64,000 bases of DNA from Ctenosaura bakeri (taxonomy: Eukaryota > Chordata > Lepidosauria > Squamata > Iguanidae), in assembly GCA_948474755.1 (NCBI GenBank), contig CAOLHI010006712.1:1-64000 (forward strand), written 5' to 3'. The notes beneath the pieces were generated by a model. The model had not been told where the DNA came from and did no database searches. It saw only the letters and a list, made by a program, of their open reading frames with translations. Positions 22,862 to 35,531 of the stretch are shown piece by piece; position 1 is the first letter of the stretch, and the number at the start of each line of letters is the position of its first letter. The position numbers were made by a program, and so were the translations under genes.

Positions 22862-22988
22862 CATGGAGAGGAATGGGTAAAGAAGGCCAAATTATTGATA
22901 TCAAAGTGATATCTAATATCCCTCAAGTCCAGCCTAGAAACTGCAGTAACAGTTCCTCCATATCTGCTGTTCCCTTTGAGCCACCTAC

Positions 22989-23116
22989 CTGTCTGGGAAG
23001 AAATGGTCCCTTCCATGCAGGGGCTACAAACATAGCAGCAAAATGGCTGTCCTTCTGGGACCATCTTCCTGTATCCAGGCCGGCAGCTTGGTGTACAGAA
23101 CAGAACGAGGTCTTGT
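22989..23116 (-). pseudogene. V2R gene B exon 5 (cysteine-rich domain), +1 frameshift
   Basis: The exon is 128 bases against 127 in A and C. An extra T in GTTCTGTAC near the 5' end of the exon breaks the frame; the downstream [11 protein letters not shown] and [10 protein letters not shown] motifs are intact. The donor GTAGG is at 22984-22988. Only 214 bases separate it from exon 4. Confidence 0.9.
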
Positions 23117-23330
23117 CTAAAAGGCATCAAGGAATGAAATCATTTTTGAGGACTTTATCCTTTCTCTATAGAAACTGAACTTCAAAAAACTAGAGACATT
23201 ATTTACACTGATTCAGGTATACCAGCAGGGATGCGGAACCATTAATGTGTGCTGGAGATCTCAAGGATCATAATAAACACAGGCAATTTCTGTATTACAT
23301 TAGTTAGTAGAAAAGAAATATATTTCCTAC

Positions 23331-23558
23331 CTTGTTAAACCAGTTGGGCCACACAATGGCCTCTTCATAAATGATCATCTCTGCACCTAAGGAAGTCTCT
23401 CTCTCTATTTTCCAGACTTTCACTCTTTTAGCAGTTGCATTAGGAAACGTGACCAAGTTCACAATTTCATAGTCAGCCACCAACTCTCCATTGCTATCAA
23501 AATTCACCTCATCCATTGTATTACTGTTAAAGCGGACATTTCTCAAAAAAGGGTGAAG
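23331..23558 (-). pseudogene. V2R gene B exon 4, intact
   Basis: The exon is 228 bases with a GTAGG donor and AG acceptor. It is open from LHPFLRNVRFN through NLVTFPNATAKRVKVWK to EEAIVWPNWFNK. This is the only exon of gene B without visible damage; it gives the reference length and ending for the damaged gene A copy. Confidence 0.92.
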
Positions 23559-24905
23559 CTCAAAGAGGTGGAAATGCAAGCATTTGCAAAAGATGAGTTA
23601 GAAGCCTTTCTTCTGCCTTTTATGATGCAATAGGGTGGTCTTATCACACTTTGAAGGCATCGATGCAATAAGGCATTCTCATTTTAAAAGCTCTAATTCC
23701 CTTAAGACAGCATTGAACATTGACTAAGTGCAACACGAGACATGTCTGCTGAATTAGTTGGAGTGACTGAATGAACCAACCCTTTCTATCTCATAGGGAA
23801 ATATGGGAGAATGACCAACCCCTAATGAAAAATATTTGTATGGATGAATGGACATTAGTGTGGAACACACAGAGAGACAGCATGAAATTGTCTTTGTGGT
23901 TCAATAAGTTTGGCTGGCTTGCAATAACCTTTCAATATTTAGTTTCCCCATGTTGACAAATTGTTTCATGGGATACTTGTACCTTCACGCAACATCATTG
24001 GAATACAGATTTAAACAACTATATTCAACTAGATTTAAAAAAATTGTTAACCAGATTTAACCAGAAATTTGAGGAGATGTGACCCATTTAATCAGACACA
24101 AATTTGATGGCTGAACATGGTTTAGGAATTAAGGAAGCCTTCATATACCTTGTCATCAGATTGCCTGTCTAGCTCTGTACAGTATTGTAGGAGAGATAAA
24201 TGTCCTTGTAAATTTTCACATCCTTAACAAGAAAAGAAGTGTCTCAACATTGCAACACATCACTTAAAAATTGTACATTTTCTGATGATTTTTCACATTT
24301 CCAGATTTTTTTGGAAAAAAACACAAACCTTTGTACATAGTAGATTCTTATGCAAAATAAAAAATCCACCCCAGCACCAACTACTGCAGGTTTTGTTATA
24401 GAAAGTACAATGAGGGTGACTTGGTTTTGGTTTTGGTTTTTTGACAAAAATGAAAAATTTCAAAGAAGTCCTGAAATGCAACGGGGGGTATTGAAAAATA
24501 CAATAGATCACTTTCCACAGCATGAGGATTTTTCCATATTTGTGTGTGTGGAATATATATGGAGAGAAAGATATAGAGAAGGGCATATATAAACATATGT
24601 CAGGATATATGGAAAATAGATTCAATCTCTTGAATCTTTTCGCTCTTGTGCATGTGAAAAAAAAACCTAAGTGAAGATTTCTCCTTCCTCTCATGATTCA
24701 GGCAAAAGACTTTTCCTTCTGTACTGCTTTATCATCTTTGATCTTGGACTCCTTTTGTAACCTGCTCTATCTACCTCTCTTCTATAGTCTGTAACACCTG
24801 GAACAGCAAGCTATAGCAACATCAAGAGCCTGAATAGAATTAAATGAAAGCTGAAATAAAAAGAGCAATATTTATAAAGTCAACTGTAATTGTTCTTTTT
24901 CCTAC
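23559..24905. other. Intron 3 of gene B
   Basis: Nothing was recognised except short low-complexity A- and T-rich runs (for example near 24425-24445 and 24655-24670). Confidence 0.6.
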
Positions 24906-25741
24906 CTGCCATGATTGTGTTACAGATGTAATGTTCAGTCCTTTTTTGGTTTTCATCATCTTGCTAGATAAGGATGTCATCATGGCATGGAAGGCATGTG
25001 CCACAACATAGACAGCATTGTAAATATTGTAGCTCTCTGCAGACATGCCTTTCTCAAGCCAGACTGGGGGAAGACCTTCCAAATTTCCCCTCACTATACA
25101 TCTTTTCCAGGTCTTCCTTGAAAATCTCAGGGTTGAATCAGAGCAGTCAAACTTTTCTGACCAGACATCTTCAAAGGTATCTGTATCTTCAGTTAGGAGA
25201 AGGTCTTGTGATTTTGACCTTCTGTCTGTTTGGATGATGAAGGACAAGGCACCATGGAAATATTTGATATCCCCAAATGAAAAAGATGTGCTCAAAGTGA
25301 ATCCCCACAAAGCTGTGGAGATCCACACTTTCCCTGGAAGGGCATAGGTTGCTCTTTCAATATGGGAAAGTACAACATGCAGCAGAATCATTGAATCAGA
25401 ATCCCCATAGTAAATGAGCACATTGACTTTCTCTTCAGTGAGATGCACCATTAAATCAGCCAATTCACTGTCCAAAACAGGAATGCCTTCAACAAATATT
25501 AGTGGCAACCTATCTGTGAAGGCCACACAAATACCACTCTCAGAGACCATTGCTTCTATGGTTCTCAGAAACCAATTTCCACCATCAGTTTTTGGAGCCA
25601 CAAGGCCAACCCACACCCATCTGAAATGAAGCAGCATCTGATCTTCCCCATGTACTGTGGGTTTTCCTTGGGGCTCATCCAATAGGAGAAAGGGAACTGG
25701 GTTCTCTCATGCAGAATATGGTTGACAAAGCCGTAAGTGAG
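24906..25741 (-). pseudogene. V2R gene B exon 3 (ligand-binding domain), single frameshift
   Basis: The exon opens with LTYGFVNHILHERT and YWMSPKENPQYMG, loses one base near 25640-25655, then is open for about 265 codons through FRWVWVGLVAPKTDGG, YYGDSDSMI, GKVWISTALWGF and NAVYVVAHAFHAMM to SWQ and the GTAGG donor. Length is 836, one less than the multiple of three expected from the phase-0 boundaries on both sides. It is the best preserved exon 3 in the window. Confidence 0.92.
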
Positions 25742-27351
25742 CTAAAAAGGAAAGGAAGATGTGAAGATACTGCTAACCTAAAATCGTTTATGTCTAGCAA
25801 TACAATGGTGCACATCAAAGGAGGGAAGATTATTGCCCATGGGCTGCATCTGACCCTTGGACTCCACTTTTGAGGGACCTTGGTGCACCCACAGTCCCCA
25901 CAAGTTCACTAACCCTCCATTTGGGGGGGAAAATCAGTATTATTTTTAGGCAATTTGTGCCCCCAAATTACAGAGAAAGCTGCCTCCCTATTCATGGCAA
26001 CACATGAAAATATGCTACCTGCATACCCAGCACTCTATACTTCCCCCCCACCAAAAAAAACCCTCTCCTTTCCTCTGTAGTCCCTCTCAAGTTACAGAGC
26101 AGGACCAATTGGTATCTGATTCCCATGCACTTGGCCGCTCATGCTATACAACTTTTCCGAGGAGTTTGTCTCATTGGTAAAGCTGAACAAGCTCTGCCAG
26201 CACTTTTTTTGCAGTGCTTTCAGAAAGGAAGGAGGAAAACTGTTGCTCCCGAGAAGTTCTAGAACTTGGTCAGAAGCTTCCCTGTGCACTCCAGATATGG
26301 GTGACTTCACCATAGAGGCGAGGGGACTGAACTGTGCCTAGGATATGGAGAGGGATATAAGGTAGGCTGTTGCACTGCTAAACACAGAGAAGGAAATGCT
26401 TATGTGAAGAGGTGTTTGGTGCCCCTCATACTGCCTCCAAAGGATACTACCTTTAGTGTTAAAAGGCTCTTGCTCATAATTCTTGCAATCTCTTTCCTAG
26501 GAGTAAGCACTTTTTAATTAAAGGGGATTTATTTTTTTGTTAGACATGCACAGAAGAAAAATTAAAAATGAAATATGCATTGATTGTAAGTTCAAATATG
26601 GAACTGTACACTTTGATATAATTCCAAGATTTAATATTTCATATTTTGATTCTTATTTGTACAATAGCACAAACAGAGGTTTTACTGTATAACTGTACAA
26701 TAGATATGAAAATTTGTAATGCTAGAAACAGAGATTACCACTCTAATTTGTACAACAGTTATGCTCTGTGTTTTCTATCTGCTGGTATGCATTGAGATGT
26801 TTTGGAAGCTGCTGTTTTATTCTATATTTATTTCAAAAGTGTTTTACATACAATTTTGTTTTGTGATGTCTGCTTGTGATGTTGCCATAAAACACACACA
26901 CACATATATATATTACTTCACTTAAATTATAAGTGACATTATAGAAAATATTTGCTTGTAAAATAAATTTTAAAAAATTAACAAATTCAAGAAAGAAAGG
27001 AGGCTCTGAAAAATGAAATTAAAATTACAAAACATGCAAAATGAAACTAACAGAATATAGCGAAAACCCCTACTACATTTCCCCCCAAGAACTTCTAGTA
27101 CATGTTTTATTGTCTTTTACTTGGATCTTCCTAGTGGAAGATAGAGAAGGTTCATAGTGGGAATTCATATTATAAGGCAAATGTTTACCACGACTTTAGG
27201 TCAACAATATGGAAAATCACAAAGGAAAGAAATAGGTTTACACACTGTGGGACATGCCCCCCAATTTGTAAGTTGACTGTTTAAGCCATTGGAATCCCAA
27301 GGTCAGGAACGTCTGAGATATGCTTGGTTAGGTCCTCATCATTCTCCTTAC
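25742..27351. other. Intron 2 of gene B
   Basis: No gene or classifiable repeat was recognised. It is AT-rich, with short CA/TA runs near 26893-26912 and A-rich sequence at 26960-27060. It has no counterpart of the MITE and microsatellite of introns 2 in A and C. Confidence 0.6.
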
Positions 27352-27645
27352 CTGAGGAACCTTGTAAAGTTCTAAGATGGTTGCCATCTGAAAATAGGTT
27401 TTTAAAGTCTCCTCCTTGGATAACAGCCAGGGGCTTTTCTTGTTGTCCACACTTGAAATTAGGCACCATCCAATGCCCAGTAGAAAGCAGGGCAATTGTG
27501 GCTTCCATAGACCACCCTTTTGCTGAAATAATTTTCATAAAGATTGTAGCCTAGGGTGATATTGGGTAAGAGCTGTGGATGTTTATTGATCTCATTAATG
27601 GCGAACAAGATGGCTAGGACATGCTGGTAGTTTCTCTTTAAGAAC
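27352..27645 (-). pseudogene. V2R gene B exon 2, two +1 frameshifts
   Basis: Motifs [31 protein letters not shown] and AVIQGGD are present. At 294 bases it is two longer than the 292 inferred for an undamaged exon. One extra base follows RVVY (near 27509) and another lies in the A run after GGDF (near 27400). The donor GTAAG and acceptor AG are intact. Confidence 0.9.
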
Positions 27646-29748
27646 CTGTATTGTAAATAATATTCATAATAAACCCCTGACACACGCCTGTATACACAAA
27701 CACACACACACACAAGAGCCCCACTCACATATAGAAATACAGATACTATGACTGGCATTCTGATCAGCAGCTAGATCTGGTAAATTGTTCTTGTGATCTT
27801 ATCACTGTGGGGATTCATGTTTAGGGTTGTAAATGAACCAGAATTCCCCTCAAGAACTTAGGTCCTTTCCGCATCACCCATTCTGGAATTCTGGGGTTTG
27901 TCATTTACTGAGACCAAAGAGCTCTCTGGCTTGAAATCTAAAAGCCCCTCCCTAAACTGCAAATTCCAGGATTCCACAAGATGTTAAAAGTGGAATAATA
28001 GCACTATTACAGTGAAGTGCAGAAAGGCTCTCAGTTTTGCTTCCCAGCAGTGCCCTAAAAAAAAATGCTAGGACTGGGTCTCCCCAGGTGCTTGTTCTTG
28101 ATGTGTCCCTTGACCAGGAGAGGGTTTCAGAGTTCATTTCCCAGTGCTGTGATTCCCAGTGCCTAAGAAATGCTTCTCTCAGGCTGTTGCTAGGCTACAA
28201 AGTTAGTTTTTTTGGAGGTCTATGGGCCATAGTTAGATGTCACTATTATGAGAGGGCTCTGGTTACACTGACAATGCAAGGTATTTTCCTACTTCCCAGT
28301 TGTTTTCCTTTAGCTCAACTTAATGGTTTGCCTACTTGGACAACGCACCCATAACCATTTGCATGTAATAACTGTGCTTCAAAGTCCATTTTTTCCACAG
28401 GCATGTAGCTAACTAGGATAGGCACAGAATTCTGGACTAGTTAAGTCTTTGGTTTGGTCCAGGAGCAGCCTTTCCCACACTTATGCTGTCAGAGGTTCTG
28501 TAGCCAAGAGATGCTGCCTGATGAAGCAAAATGGCAAAGGTTCTGCTGCCTGTCAGCTCCAGCTTTGGTACTCAGAGATAATCGTTTAATTACTGACCCC
28601 CACCCTACCGAGATTATAAAATCCTCCCAGAGAAAAGTTGACAGACTTGATATTTGCAGAGACATAAAAAGGTTCTTATCTACCCCATAGCTTTCTCCTA
28701 AGCCTCAGTTGGCATGTTAAATGTAGACACCACTGAATTAAGCACTGGATCAGTAGGTATAACTCCCACCCTGGTACTGCTATTTCAGGCCAGTTGTCTC
28801 CCTTTCAATTATTTCTGTTCCAGCTTTTCCATATTGGTTTCAATAAAGTTAATTTTGTTATACCAGAAAGATTGATTTTACTAATGTAAGGGAGTTAACT
28901 GACACATACAATTCACTGGGTGTTCAGTGTTGTACAAAATATGTTCGCAGTTAAAATGTAATCTTCAACTTTTTTAAACAAGGACTATGAATTCTTTATA
29001 CTTTTCTTCAGTGCTGTGAAAGGAACCTGTGTGTTTTCTCTAAGGTAAGTGACAGCTGACTCAAGGACACATCAAACCTACAATCTCCAGTTTGGGACTG
29101 AGCCTGATTTCTGACCTCAGTAGTTAAAAACCTCTAGCCAAAACACTAATTTTGAAGTCCTAACTTTCCTTCTCTTTTCTAGTGTTTTACCACAGACCCA
29201 ATTAAGAGTTCTGACTCACACATTTTATGAATTCACACATAAAACGTTGTTTCTATTGTGGATTAGAAGGTCATCCTACTAATGGCACTGCCCACCTGTG
29301 TATATTGGACTTATCAGCATACTAGGAATAGGTGTATAGGTATGTACACTGGAAATAAAGTGGATCTATTCTCTACTCAGAAAGACAACATCTCCATATC
29401 TGTCAAAGGATAGTGGTAATGGAAAGATACAACAATAAATAAAATAATGGTTGTAGAAACAGGATTTCTCCACAACGTACCACTTAAGGAAAAGCAGGAA
29501 GAGTGTATCACTGGCACTAAATTTGCAAAAACTGAAGTTTTCCCTAGAAGACAGGTTTTATTGGGACATATCTCATTAAGACTCCCTGGTCAAATTTGAG
29601 CTTTCCTTTCCATTGCAAACTACCTTCAGAACTATCTTTCTTAGATTCACGAGCCTGTTGACTTCTAAAAGTCATGCAAGAAAACTAAGTGGACCAGGCA
29701 AGATCAAGATTGGCTTAAGGGAGAGGAATTGTAGTAAGAAGCACTTAC
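27646..29748. other. Intron 1 of gene B
   Basis: This intron contains (CA)n at about 27700-27714 and a short foldback MITE at 27862-28028. The remainder, about 28030-29740, has no recognised element or coding sequence. Confidence 0.65.
27862..28028. mobile_element. Short foldback MITE, degraded
   Basis: It begins GGTCCTTTCCGCATCACCC and ends with the complementary ...TTACAGTGAAGTGCAGAAAGGC. It shares the TTCCACTTTNAACAT and TAGTGCTATTATTCC blocks with the copies at 4346 and 8794. No target duplication could be recognised. Confidence 0.7.
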
Positions 29749-29943
29749 GGTACTAAGTCATCGACAGGGTGAGAACAAAGGTGTGTGATGGGAGCATAGC
29801 TGTCCTCATAGGTATCACTCCAGTAATGAGATATTCTCCTGATTTGTAATAATTGAATGCTGGCTGCTCTTTCAGGTAGAGAAACCTTGATTTTCTCCCA
29901 TCACTACCCCGAAGGGCAAATAAAGTAGCAGTAGCAAGATCAT
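29749..29943 (-). pseudogene. V2R gene B exon 1 (signal peptide), disrupted
   Basis: ATG at 29941-29943 starts a hydrophobic leader (MILLLLLYLPFGVV). A TGA follows after GFST, then another frame carries FNYYKSGEYLITGVIPMRTA, homologous to the YYRPGDYLIGGVIPTR segment of gene C. The GTAAG donor is at 29744-29748. Confidence 0.87.
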
Positions 29944-32210
29944 TTGGGCAGGAGACACAAACAAGCCATCACCACCCTCCTCCAATTGGCTCAACAGCCT
30001 ATTTTTGTCCAGCTGCCTTGCAAGTCCCATATCAGCACTGACTGCGTAGATAAGAAGCCAAGCCTGGGTTCAGCATTTTCCAGCATCAGACTGATGGACT
30101 CTCCACACTCAGAATGCTGACCTTCAGTAACCCCTGGATATTTATTCATATAGAACGATTCTGTTTCAAAGATTGAGGCAAGAAATGACTGTTGATCTCA
30201 AAAGTGACCTCTTGAGTGGAGATGCTATGGGATTTTGGCGAAAGAAAGACAAATCAACCACAGTCATTGGGATAATGACAGAGCAAGTGTAATCATCACC
30301 TCAGAGCTGTCTATTCCTTTGCAGCTGCGTGCAAACACGCAGAGGAGGAGAAAACATGTTGACAAAAATCCATCCAGGCTTTCTGGTGTTTTACTATGAG
30401 CCATTGGCCAGCATCGTATTAGTGCCTTACATGCATGTAAGTGCAGATTCTTCATGTGTAACTTCTGCGCGTTGGACGTGTTGCACCCCAGTTTCAGTGC
30501 AAGGGTGTGTAGGGGAACATAATGTTGAAAGGAAAGTCTTTCCTGTGCCTGCAGGCGCCCCCTGTGGAACTCGGATAGTCTAGTTTCCCTATCCTGAGAG
30601 GAGAGGAGGGCAAAATGTGGCCTTGGAAGGGCATGAGGCATGAGGCTCCCATGGCTGTTTTTGTGGTCTTTGATTCTCTTGCTTTCCAAGAGTAAAAAAT
30701 GAATTATCCCCTATCTACATTGTTCAAAATCTCCTCCTTCCAAAAAAAAAATTAGCAACAGATGAAGGTGAACATATGTGACAGAGTACTGGGGGAGTGT
30801 TATCCTGAGTGACAGACAAACCTACCAGTGACAGGTTGCTAGGCAACTAACTATGGCCACTCCAGAGGAAAGGCCAGTCCCTTTTACAAGGAAGGATGGG
30901 GTACAGGTCTGAATGAAAATGTATTTACAGCAGATACACTGCCATGGTTGGAAGAGAAAAGAGTGTTCCAGAGTGTTCCATTTTCCCAAATCCGAGCCGC
31001 ATAACTTACATTTATCAGAGCAAATCCTCTGTTTCCCTACCCATCCCATTCCTTCTGTTATTTTTCCTTGCTGTGGGTTATGCTGCAATAACCAATGGGA
31101 TGGAGTGGATAAATGGGAAGGAACAGATAAAAAAATACAAAAAAATTCAGCAGTTTGAAACTACAGTCAACAAATAATTTGAAGAAGACAAAACAGATTA
31201 AATAATCCACTGCATTTTCAAAAATAAACTTGGCCCCAAAAGTTTTAATAAAAAGCTATATCTTGACCTAACACCGAAAACAAAGCAATGTTGGTGCCAT
31301 TGGGCCTTAACAGGGAGCAGATTCCACAAGTGTGGTTCTTCAGTGGATAAGGCTGTCTCCTGTATTCTCCACAATAATATTACCCTGCTGATGGGACACA
31401 GAGAAGATTGTCTCCAGCAGATTTCAATTTCCAGACCAGTCTATAGAGGAGGAGGCATTTCTTTGAGTGTCAAGATCCCAAGTCATTTAGATGTTTCGGT
31501 GTCTCCCCAGCTCCTTGAATTCAGTCTGCAAGTGAATTGTCAGCCAGTGCAATTTCTTTAGGACCAGAATTATGGGTTGTCTATATGGCAACTCAAATCA
31601 TGTGCAAATACGCAGATTTCTGAAACAAAGTGTGCTTTGCTTTATTAGGTCCTTCAGCAAATAGAAGATGGGTACATGTTTTAAGCCACTTTGGCTACTT
31701 TCTTGGAGAAAGGTGGGATATCAATGAAAACAAACGAACAAACAAATTTTATTGAAAATCATAGCTCTGATGAATTTTTTTTCCATTCCTGATTGGCACA
31801 TATACAGAGCATATAATAAGACTTTCTTTCGTCATCTCAGTGTGGTCACAAAGTGAGAATAGAAATGTGTGCACTGGCTACTCAACAGATTTCCTTCTGT
31901 TCAGGAGAGAAGTCTAAACAGAAGTTCAACTGATATTCACCCAAATATGAGTATCGATCTCCAGAAATCAGTGCTGCCCAAAAGGAAGGTTGCAAAATTA
32001 AGTGGCCAGGCCACTGTGCAATAGAGGTGTTGGGAACAGATCTGCCGTGAATGTAACCTACCACATTTGGAGCTCTAATGTGTTCTTCACAATGTTTGTA
32101 TGGAGCTTTTGTGACATCCAAAGTGATAGAGGAATCAGCAGCATCTTTGTCCTGGATCATGTCCATAACAATGATGTCAGTATTGCTGCTATACAAAATA
32201 TATACCCACA
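29944..32210. other. Upstream of gene B and 3' flank of gene C (unit junction at 30202)
   Basis: From 30202 onward the sequence repeats the window start (AAGTGACCTCTTGAG...), so this is the junction between duplicated units or lies just inside it. Compared with unit 1, about 175 bases (unit 1 positions ~550-720) are missing near 30755. The repeat of 1240-1765 recurs at 31270-31760. No gene was seen. Confidence 0.7.
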
Positions 32211-32215
32211 GACAC
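32211..32215. repeat. Target site duplication GACAC, left
   Basis: The five bases immediately before the copia element are repeated at 37332-37336. Unit 1 has a single GACAC at the empty site, 2230-2234. Confidence 0.9.
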
Positions 32216-32679
32216 TGTTGGGGAATCCAGGGGGCATGCTGTACGCCAGCATGACCCACAGAATGCCAGTGCATCAAAAACAGATGAAAAGCAGCACATG
32301 TTCACAGGAACCAGAGTGAGGCCAAAAAAATATACTAGACTACATGTTTATTTGCAGCGTGAATATATGGAAAAAGCAAAGCTTGGTAAAATCCATTATG
32401 TCTGTGTCTTCACTGCATGACAGACAAGCAGACTGCAGACAGTGAACAACAAGAAACGAATGAAGACAGAATAGAGAGTTAGACTAAATAACTGTTAGCC
32501 ACTGTGGGAAAGATCCAGGCAGCTCGAATTGTTTTCCAAACTACCCATTTTGTTTCTCACAGTAGCTATCTGAAAGCTTTAAGCAGAAACTCCTTATCAG
32601 TTACCATGACTACGAGAACCAGCAGAGCAACAAGACACTTAACCTTTTAGGCAGGGATCTGGGCAGCCTAACTTTAACA
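32216..32679 (-). repeat. Copia 3' LTR
   Basis: This is the downstream LTR relative to the element's transcription, 464 bases. On the plus strand it reads TGTTGGGGAATCC... to ...CTTTAACA. It pairs with 36868-37331. Confidence 0.93.
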
Positions 32680-33492
32680 CTCCTCCTCATGTTCCGCAGC
32701 TGTCTCATGTGTTGGAACTGTAGGGCCTATCAACCACATGCGTTTAAGCATTTGTGTATGTTTCACTGCAGAAAGAGCTTTGGTAAATGCATCCGCCAGA
32801 TTCTCCTCAGAAGAACAAAATGTCAATTGGATAACCTTGTTTTGAACAGACTGCTTTACATTTTGATACTTGATGTCCACATGTTTGGTCCTGTACTTGA
32901 CTCTTTCACTGACAGCTATTTGAATACAAGCTTCAGAATCACAAAAGACATCCACAGGTACATTAATTGATACATTCAGGTCTTTTACAAGCTGTGTGAA
33001 CTAGACCAGCTCATTACACAAGGAAGACAAATTGGCAAATTCTGCTTTAGCAGTAGAAGTGGCCAGAGTACTCTGCTTTTTAACTTTCCTGTAAACCAGA
33101 GCACCATTGTACTTCACAACATAGCCAGATATGCTTTTCCAATCTGACACATCCTCTGCAAAGCCACTATCAGAATAGCAGACAATTTCTGGCATTTGAA
33201 CAGGAGTGATACACAAACAGTGATCTATGGTACCTTTTAAGTATCTTAATACCCTTTTTACACCTTGCCAGTGGTACTGGGTAGGCTGAGAGCTGGCCCT
33301 TCCTAATATGTTTACACCTACCATGAGATCTGGGTGACAGGACTCAGCTAGATAGAGAAGAGACTCAATCACAAATTGGTACAACTTTTTGTCAGGAAAC
33401 AAAGCATCTCCACTGTTTTTGTTGAACCCTTGGACCACTGGCATTTTTACACTTTTACAATCAGTCATGTTCAATTTCTCCAATAGTTTCAC
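32674..33492 (-). pseudogene. Copia RT C-terminus and RNase H, fragmented
   Basis: The frame at 33001-33492 carries the copia signature after the RT palm (LYLAESCHPDLMVGVN, LRYLKGTIDH) and the RNase H motifs CYSDSGFAED and TSTAKAEF. The frame at 32674-32955 continues with FCDSEACIQIA and RTKHVDIKY and ends in the polypurine tract. A break at about 32956-33000 separates the two. Confidence 0.88.
32680..32689 (-). promoter_or_regulatory. Polypurine tract
   Basis: On the minus strand TGAGGAGGAG lies directly against the 3' LTR, the expected position for plus-strand DNA priming. Confidence 0.75.
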
Positions 33493-33534
33493 AATTTTCT
33501 GTTTTTGATCCAGTAGAAAGCCACCCTTGGTCTT

Positions 33535-34430
33535 CTAAATTGCTATCCCAAGGTAATTTTGAACTGGCCCCAGGTTTTTGATCTGGAATTTCTTGCCTAG
33601 CTCACTGGCAAAATCCTGCAATTGCTTTTGTGTGTCACAAATCAAACACAAATCATCAACATACGCCAAGAGGATCTCTTGTTTTTCCCCTGTACCTCTG
33701 ACATACACACAGGGATCAGTTTTGCTCTCTTTGAAGCCACATTCCTGCAAAGCTTTGTCTAAACACATATTCCAGCAGCGAGCTGACTGCCTCAAATCAT
33801 ATAGTGATATGTGAAGTTTCCACACCAATTTCTTTCCTCCCTGGTGAAAAACCCTTCAGGATGATTCATGAAAATTTCCTCTGGCAAATCAGCATTGAGA
33901 TAGGCAGTTGTGATATCAAAGTGTGTGACCAAAGGATTCCTCTGAGCTGCGATGGCCAGCACCAACTGAATGGACTGCATCTTAAGTGTGCGAGCAAAAA
34001 CCTTATCATAGGACTGCTCATCTGGAGCAAAACCTTGTGCTACCAGACGAGCTTTGTGTTTAACTTGCCCATCAGCAGTGGTCTTCAACTTATAGACCCA
34101 GCAGCAATCAACAGGATTGACACCCTTTGGGAGTTCACACAATGTGTAGACTTCATGTTGTGTTATAGAATCAATCTCATCCTGCATTGCCTGCCACCAA
34201 GGCGCAGCCTGGCTCTTAGACATTTGCTCCATTTCATCAAAACTGGCTGGGTCACAATTTACTAGACAGGCACGTACTGTGTGTGAAGTGGGAGTGTAGC
34301 ATTGTGGAGGCTTTCCCTTTGTTTTTCTCCTGGGAATTTGTGCAGGCTGAACTCGCTGACCGGCATCATTATCAAGACTGCGAAAGCACTTCACAGCTTT
34401 TTTCTTTCTCACTTCCACACTTGGAGCCAC
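33535..34430 (-). pseudogene. Copia reverse transcriptase, two frames
   Basis: The frame at 33792-34430 begins in the linker after integrase and contains WWQAMQDEIDSI, WVYKLKTTADG, KARLVAQGF and FDITTAYLNADLPEEIFM. The frame at 33535-33828 contains LYDLRQSARCWN and the catalytic YVDDLCLIC. A frameshift near 33800-33828 separates them. All are standard Ty1/copia RT landmarks. Confidence 0.92.
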
Positions 34431-35183
34431 TTCACCTCCCGCAGCCCCCTCCTCCTGAGTTGGCTCTGGCTCAGGCTCAGACTTAACCCTTGATGGACCA
34501 GGAACTAAGGAGGCAGGTTGCTTTGGCCGAATGCTAGCTCACAAGAGACAAGAAGAAGAACTTCAGAACCAGCATGAACATGTGGCCAGTTTGCATGTTC
34601 CTCAAAAGTTGCGTTCCTAAACACAATGCAGAGGACACTTCCTGCGTAAAATCAATAACCTTTACAAAAGGGCTAATATCCTAAGAATCTCAGGTGTTGA
34701 GCTTTTGGCTCTCCCTTTTTCCTTTGCCTCTTAGGAATATGAACCCAGGCAAAACTGCCAAAGACCTTCATGTGAGCGATAGAAGGCTTCTTTCCAAACA
34801 TGCACTCATATGGAGAGGTCCAAAAGACTGAACTCCAAAGCCTGTTATATATGTAATTGGCAGTCAGAATTGCCTCTCACCAGAAATTCAGAGGCAAATC
34901 TGCTTCAGTGAGCAAAGAGTGCATGAGAGTTTGCAACACACCAGCGGTTCTTTCTGCTACACCATTTTGAAAACTGGAATAGGCGGCAGTTGTCCTGTGG
35001 ACAATGTCCTTGCTTTTGAACCACTGTTGCAGACTCTCAGCAAGGAACTCCCTGTCATGATCTGTTTGGAACGCTTTGACCTGGCATTCAAATTATCCCT
35101 CAACATATGCACACCAGTTCTTAATTATTTGACACACTTCAGACTTTTGCTTCAACAGATAACAGAACGTGTATCTGCTGTAA

Positions 35184-35531
35184 TCATCTACCAGCAACTG
35201 AAAAAAACCTCGCTCCCCCAAGACCGGGCTGAGATATCAGCCCAACCACATCAGCGTGAACAAGTTGAAAAGGAGCATCTGGAACTCGAGAACTGGATCT
35301 GGGTGCAGGGAGCTGCATAGATTTTGACTGTTTACAAATGGCACAGTCAAGAAAAGTAGCACAAGATTTCAGAGGACATCCCTTGAAGCTGTCTGCTAAC
35401 TTTTTCAACACAGGAAAACTAGCATGTCCCATCCTTCTAGGCAACAAATGAATACATTCATCATGTTGTGGCTTGTTATCATATATTACTACAAGCACTG
35501 AATCTGGGCTTTGGTTTCTACAGTTTCTCAC
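35184..35531 (-). pseudogene. Copia integrase N-terminal (zinc-binding) region
   Basis: This frame shows the GAG-pre-integrase zinc module (MGHASFPVLKKL...CAICKQSK) leading into LVHADVVG, the start of the integrase core. The rest of the core, 34431-35183, is present as DNA but broken into short frames. Confidence 0.82.

Larger units (their letters stand above)
20579..29943 (-). pseudogene. V2R gene B, six-exon vomeronasal type-2 receptor pseudogene
   Basis: This is a second V2R paralogue, clearly diverged from A and C. Exons: 29749-29943, 27352-27645, 24906-25741, 23331-23558, 22989-23116, about 20579-21489. Exon 4 is intact. Exon 1 has a stop and shifts, exon 2 two +1 indels, exon 3 a single lost base, exon 5 one extra base, exon 6 a stop and at least three shifts. 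It has no shared inactivating change with A/C that I could find, so it decayed independently. The gene is more compact than A or C because introns 4 (214 bases) and 3 are short. Confidence 0.9.

Noticed and set aside
22041..22866. Target duplication CATTT/CATGG around the solo LTR
   Set aside because: Only three of five bases agree; reported as an LTR without a proven duplication.
33804..35320. Plus-strand frames of 133 and 153 codons
   Set aside because: They are antisense shadows of copia reverse transcriptase and integrase.
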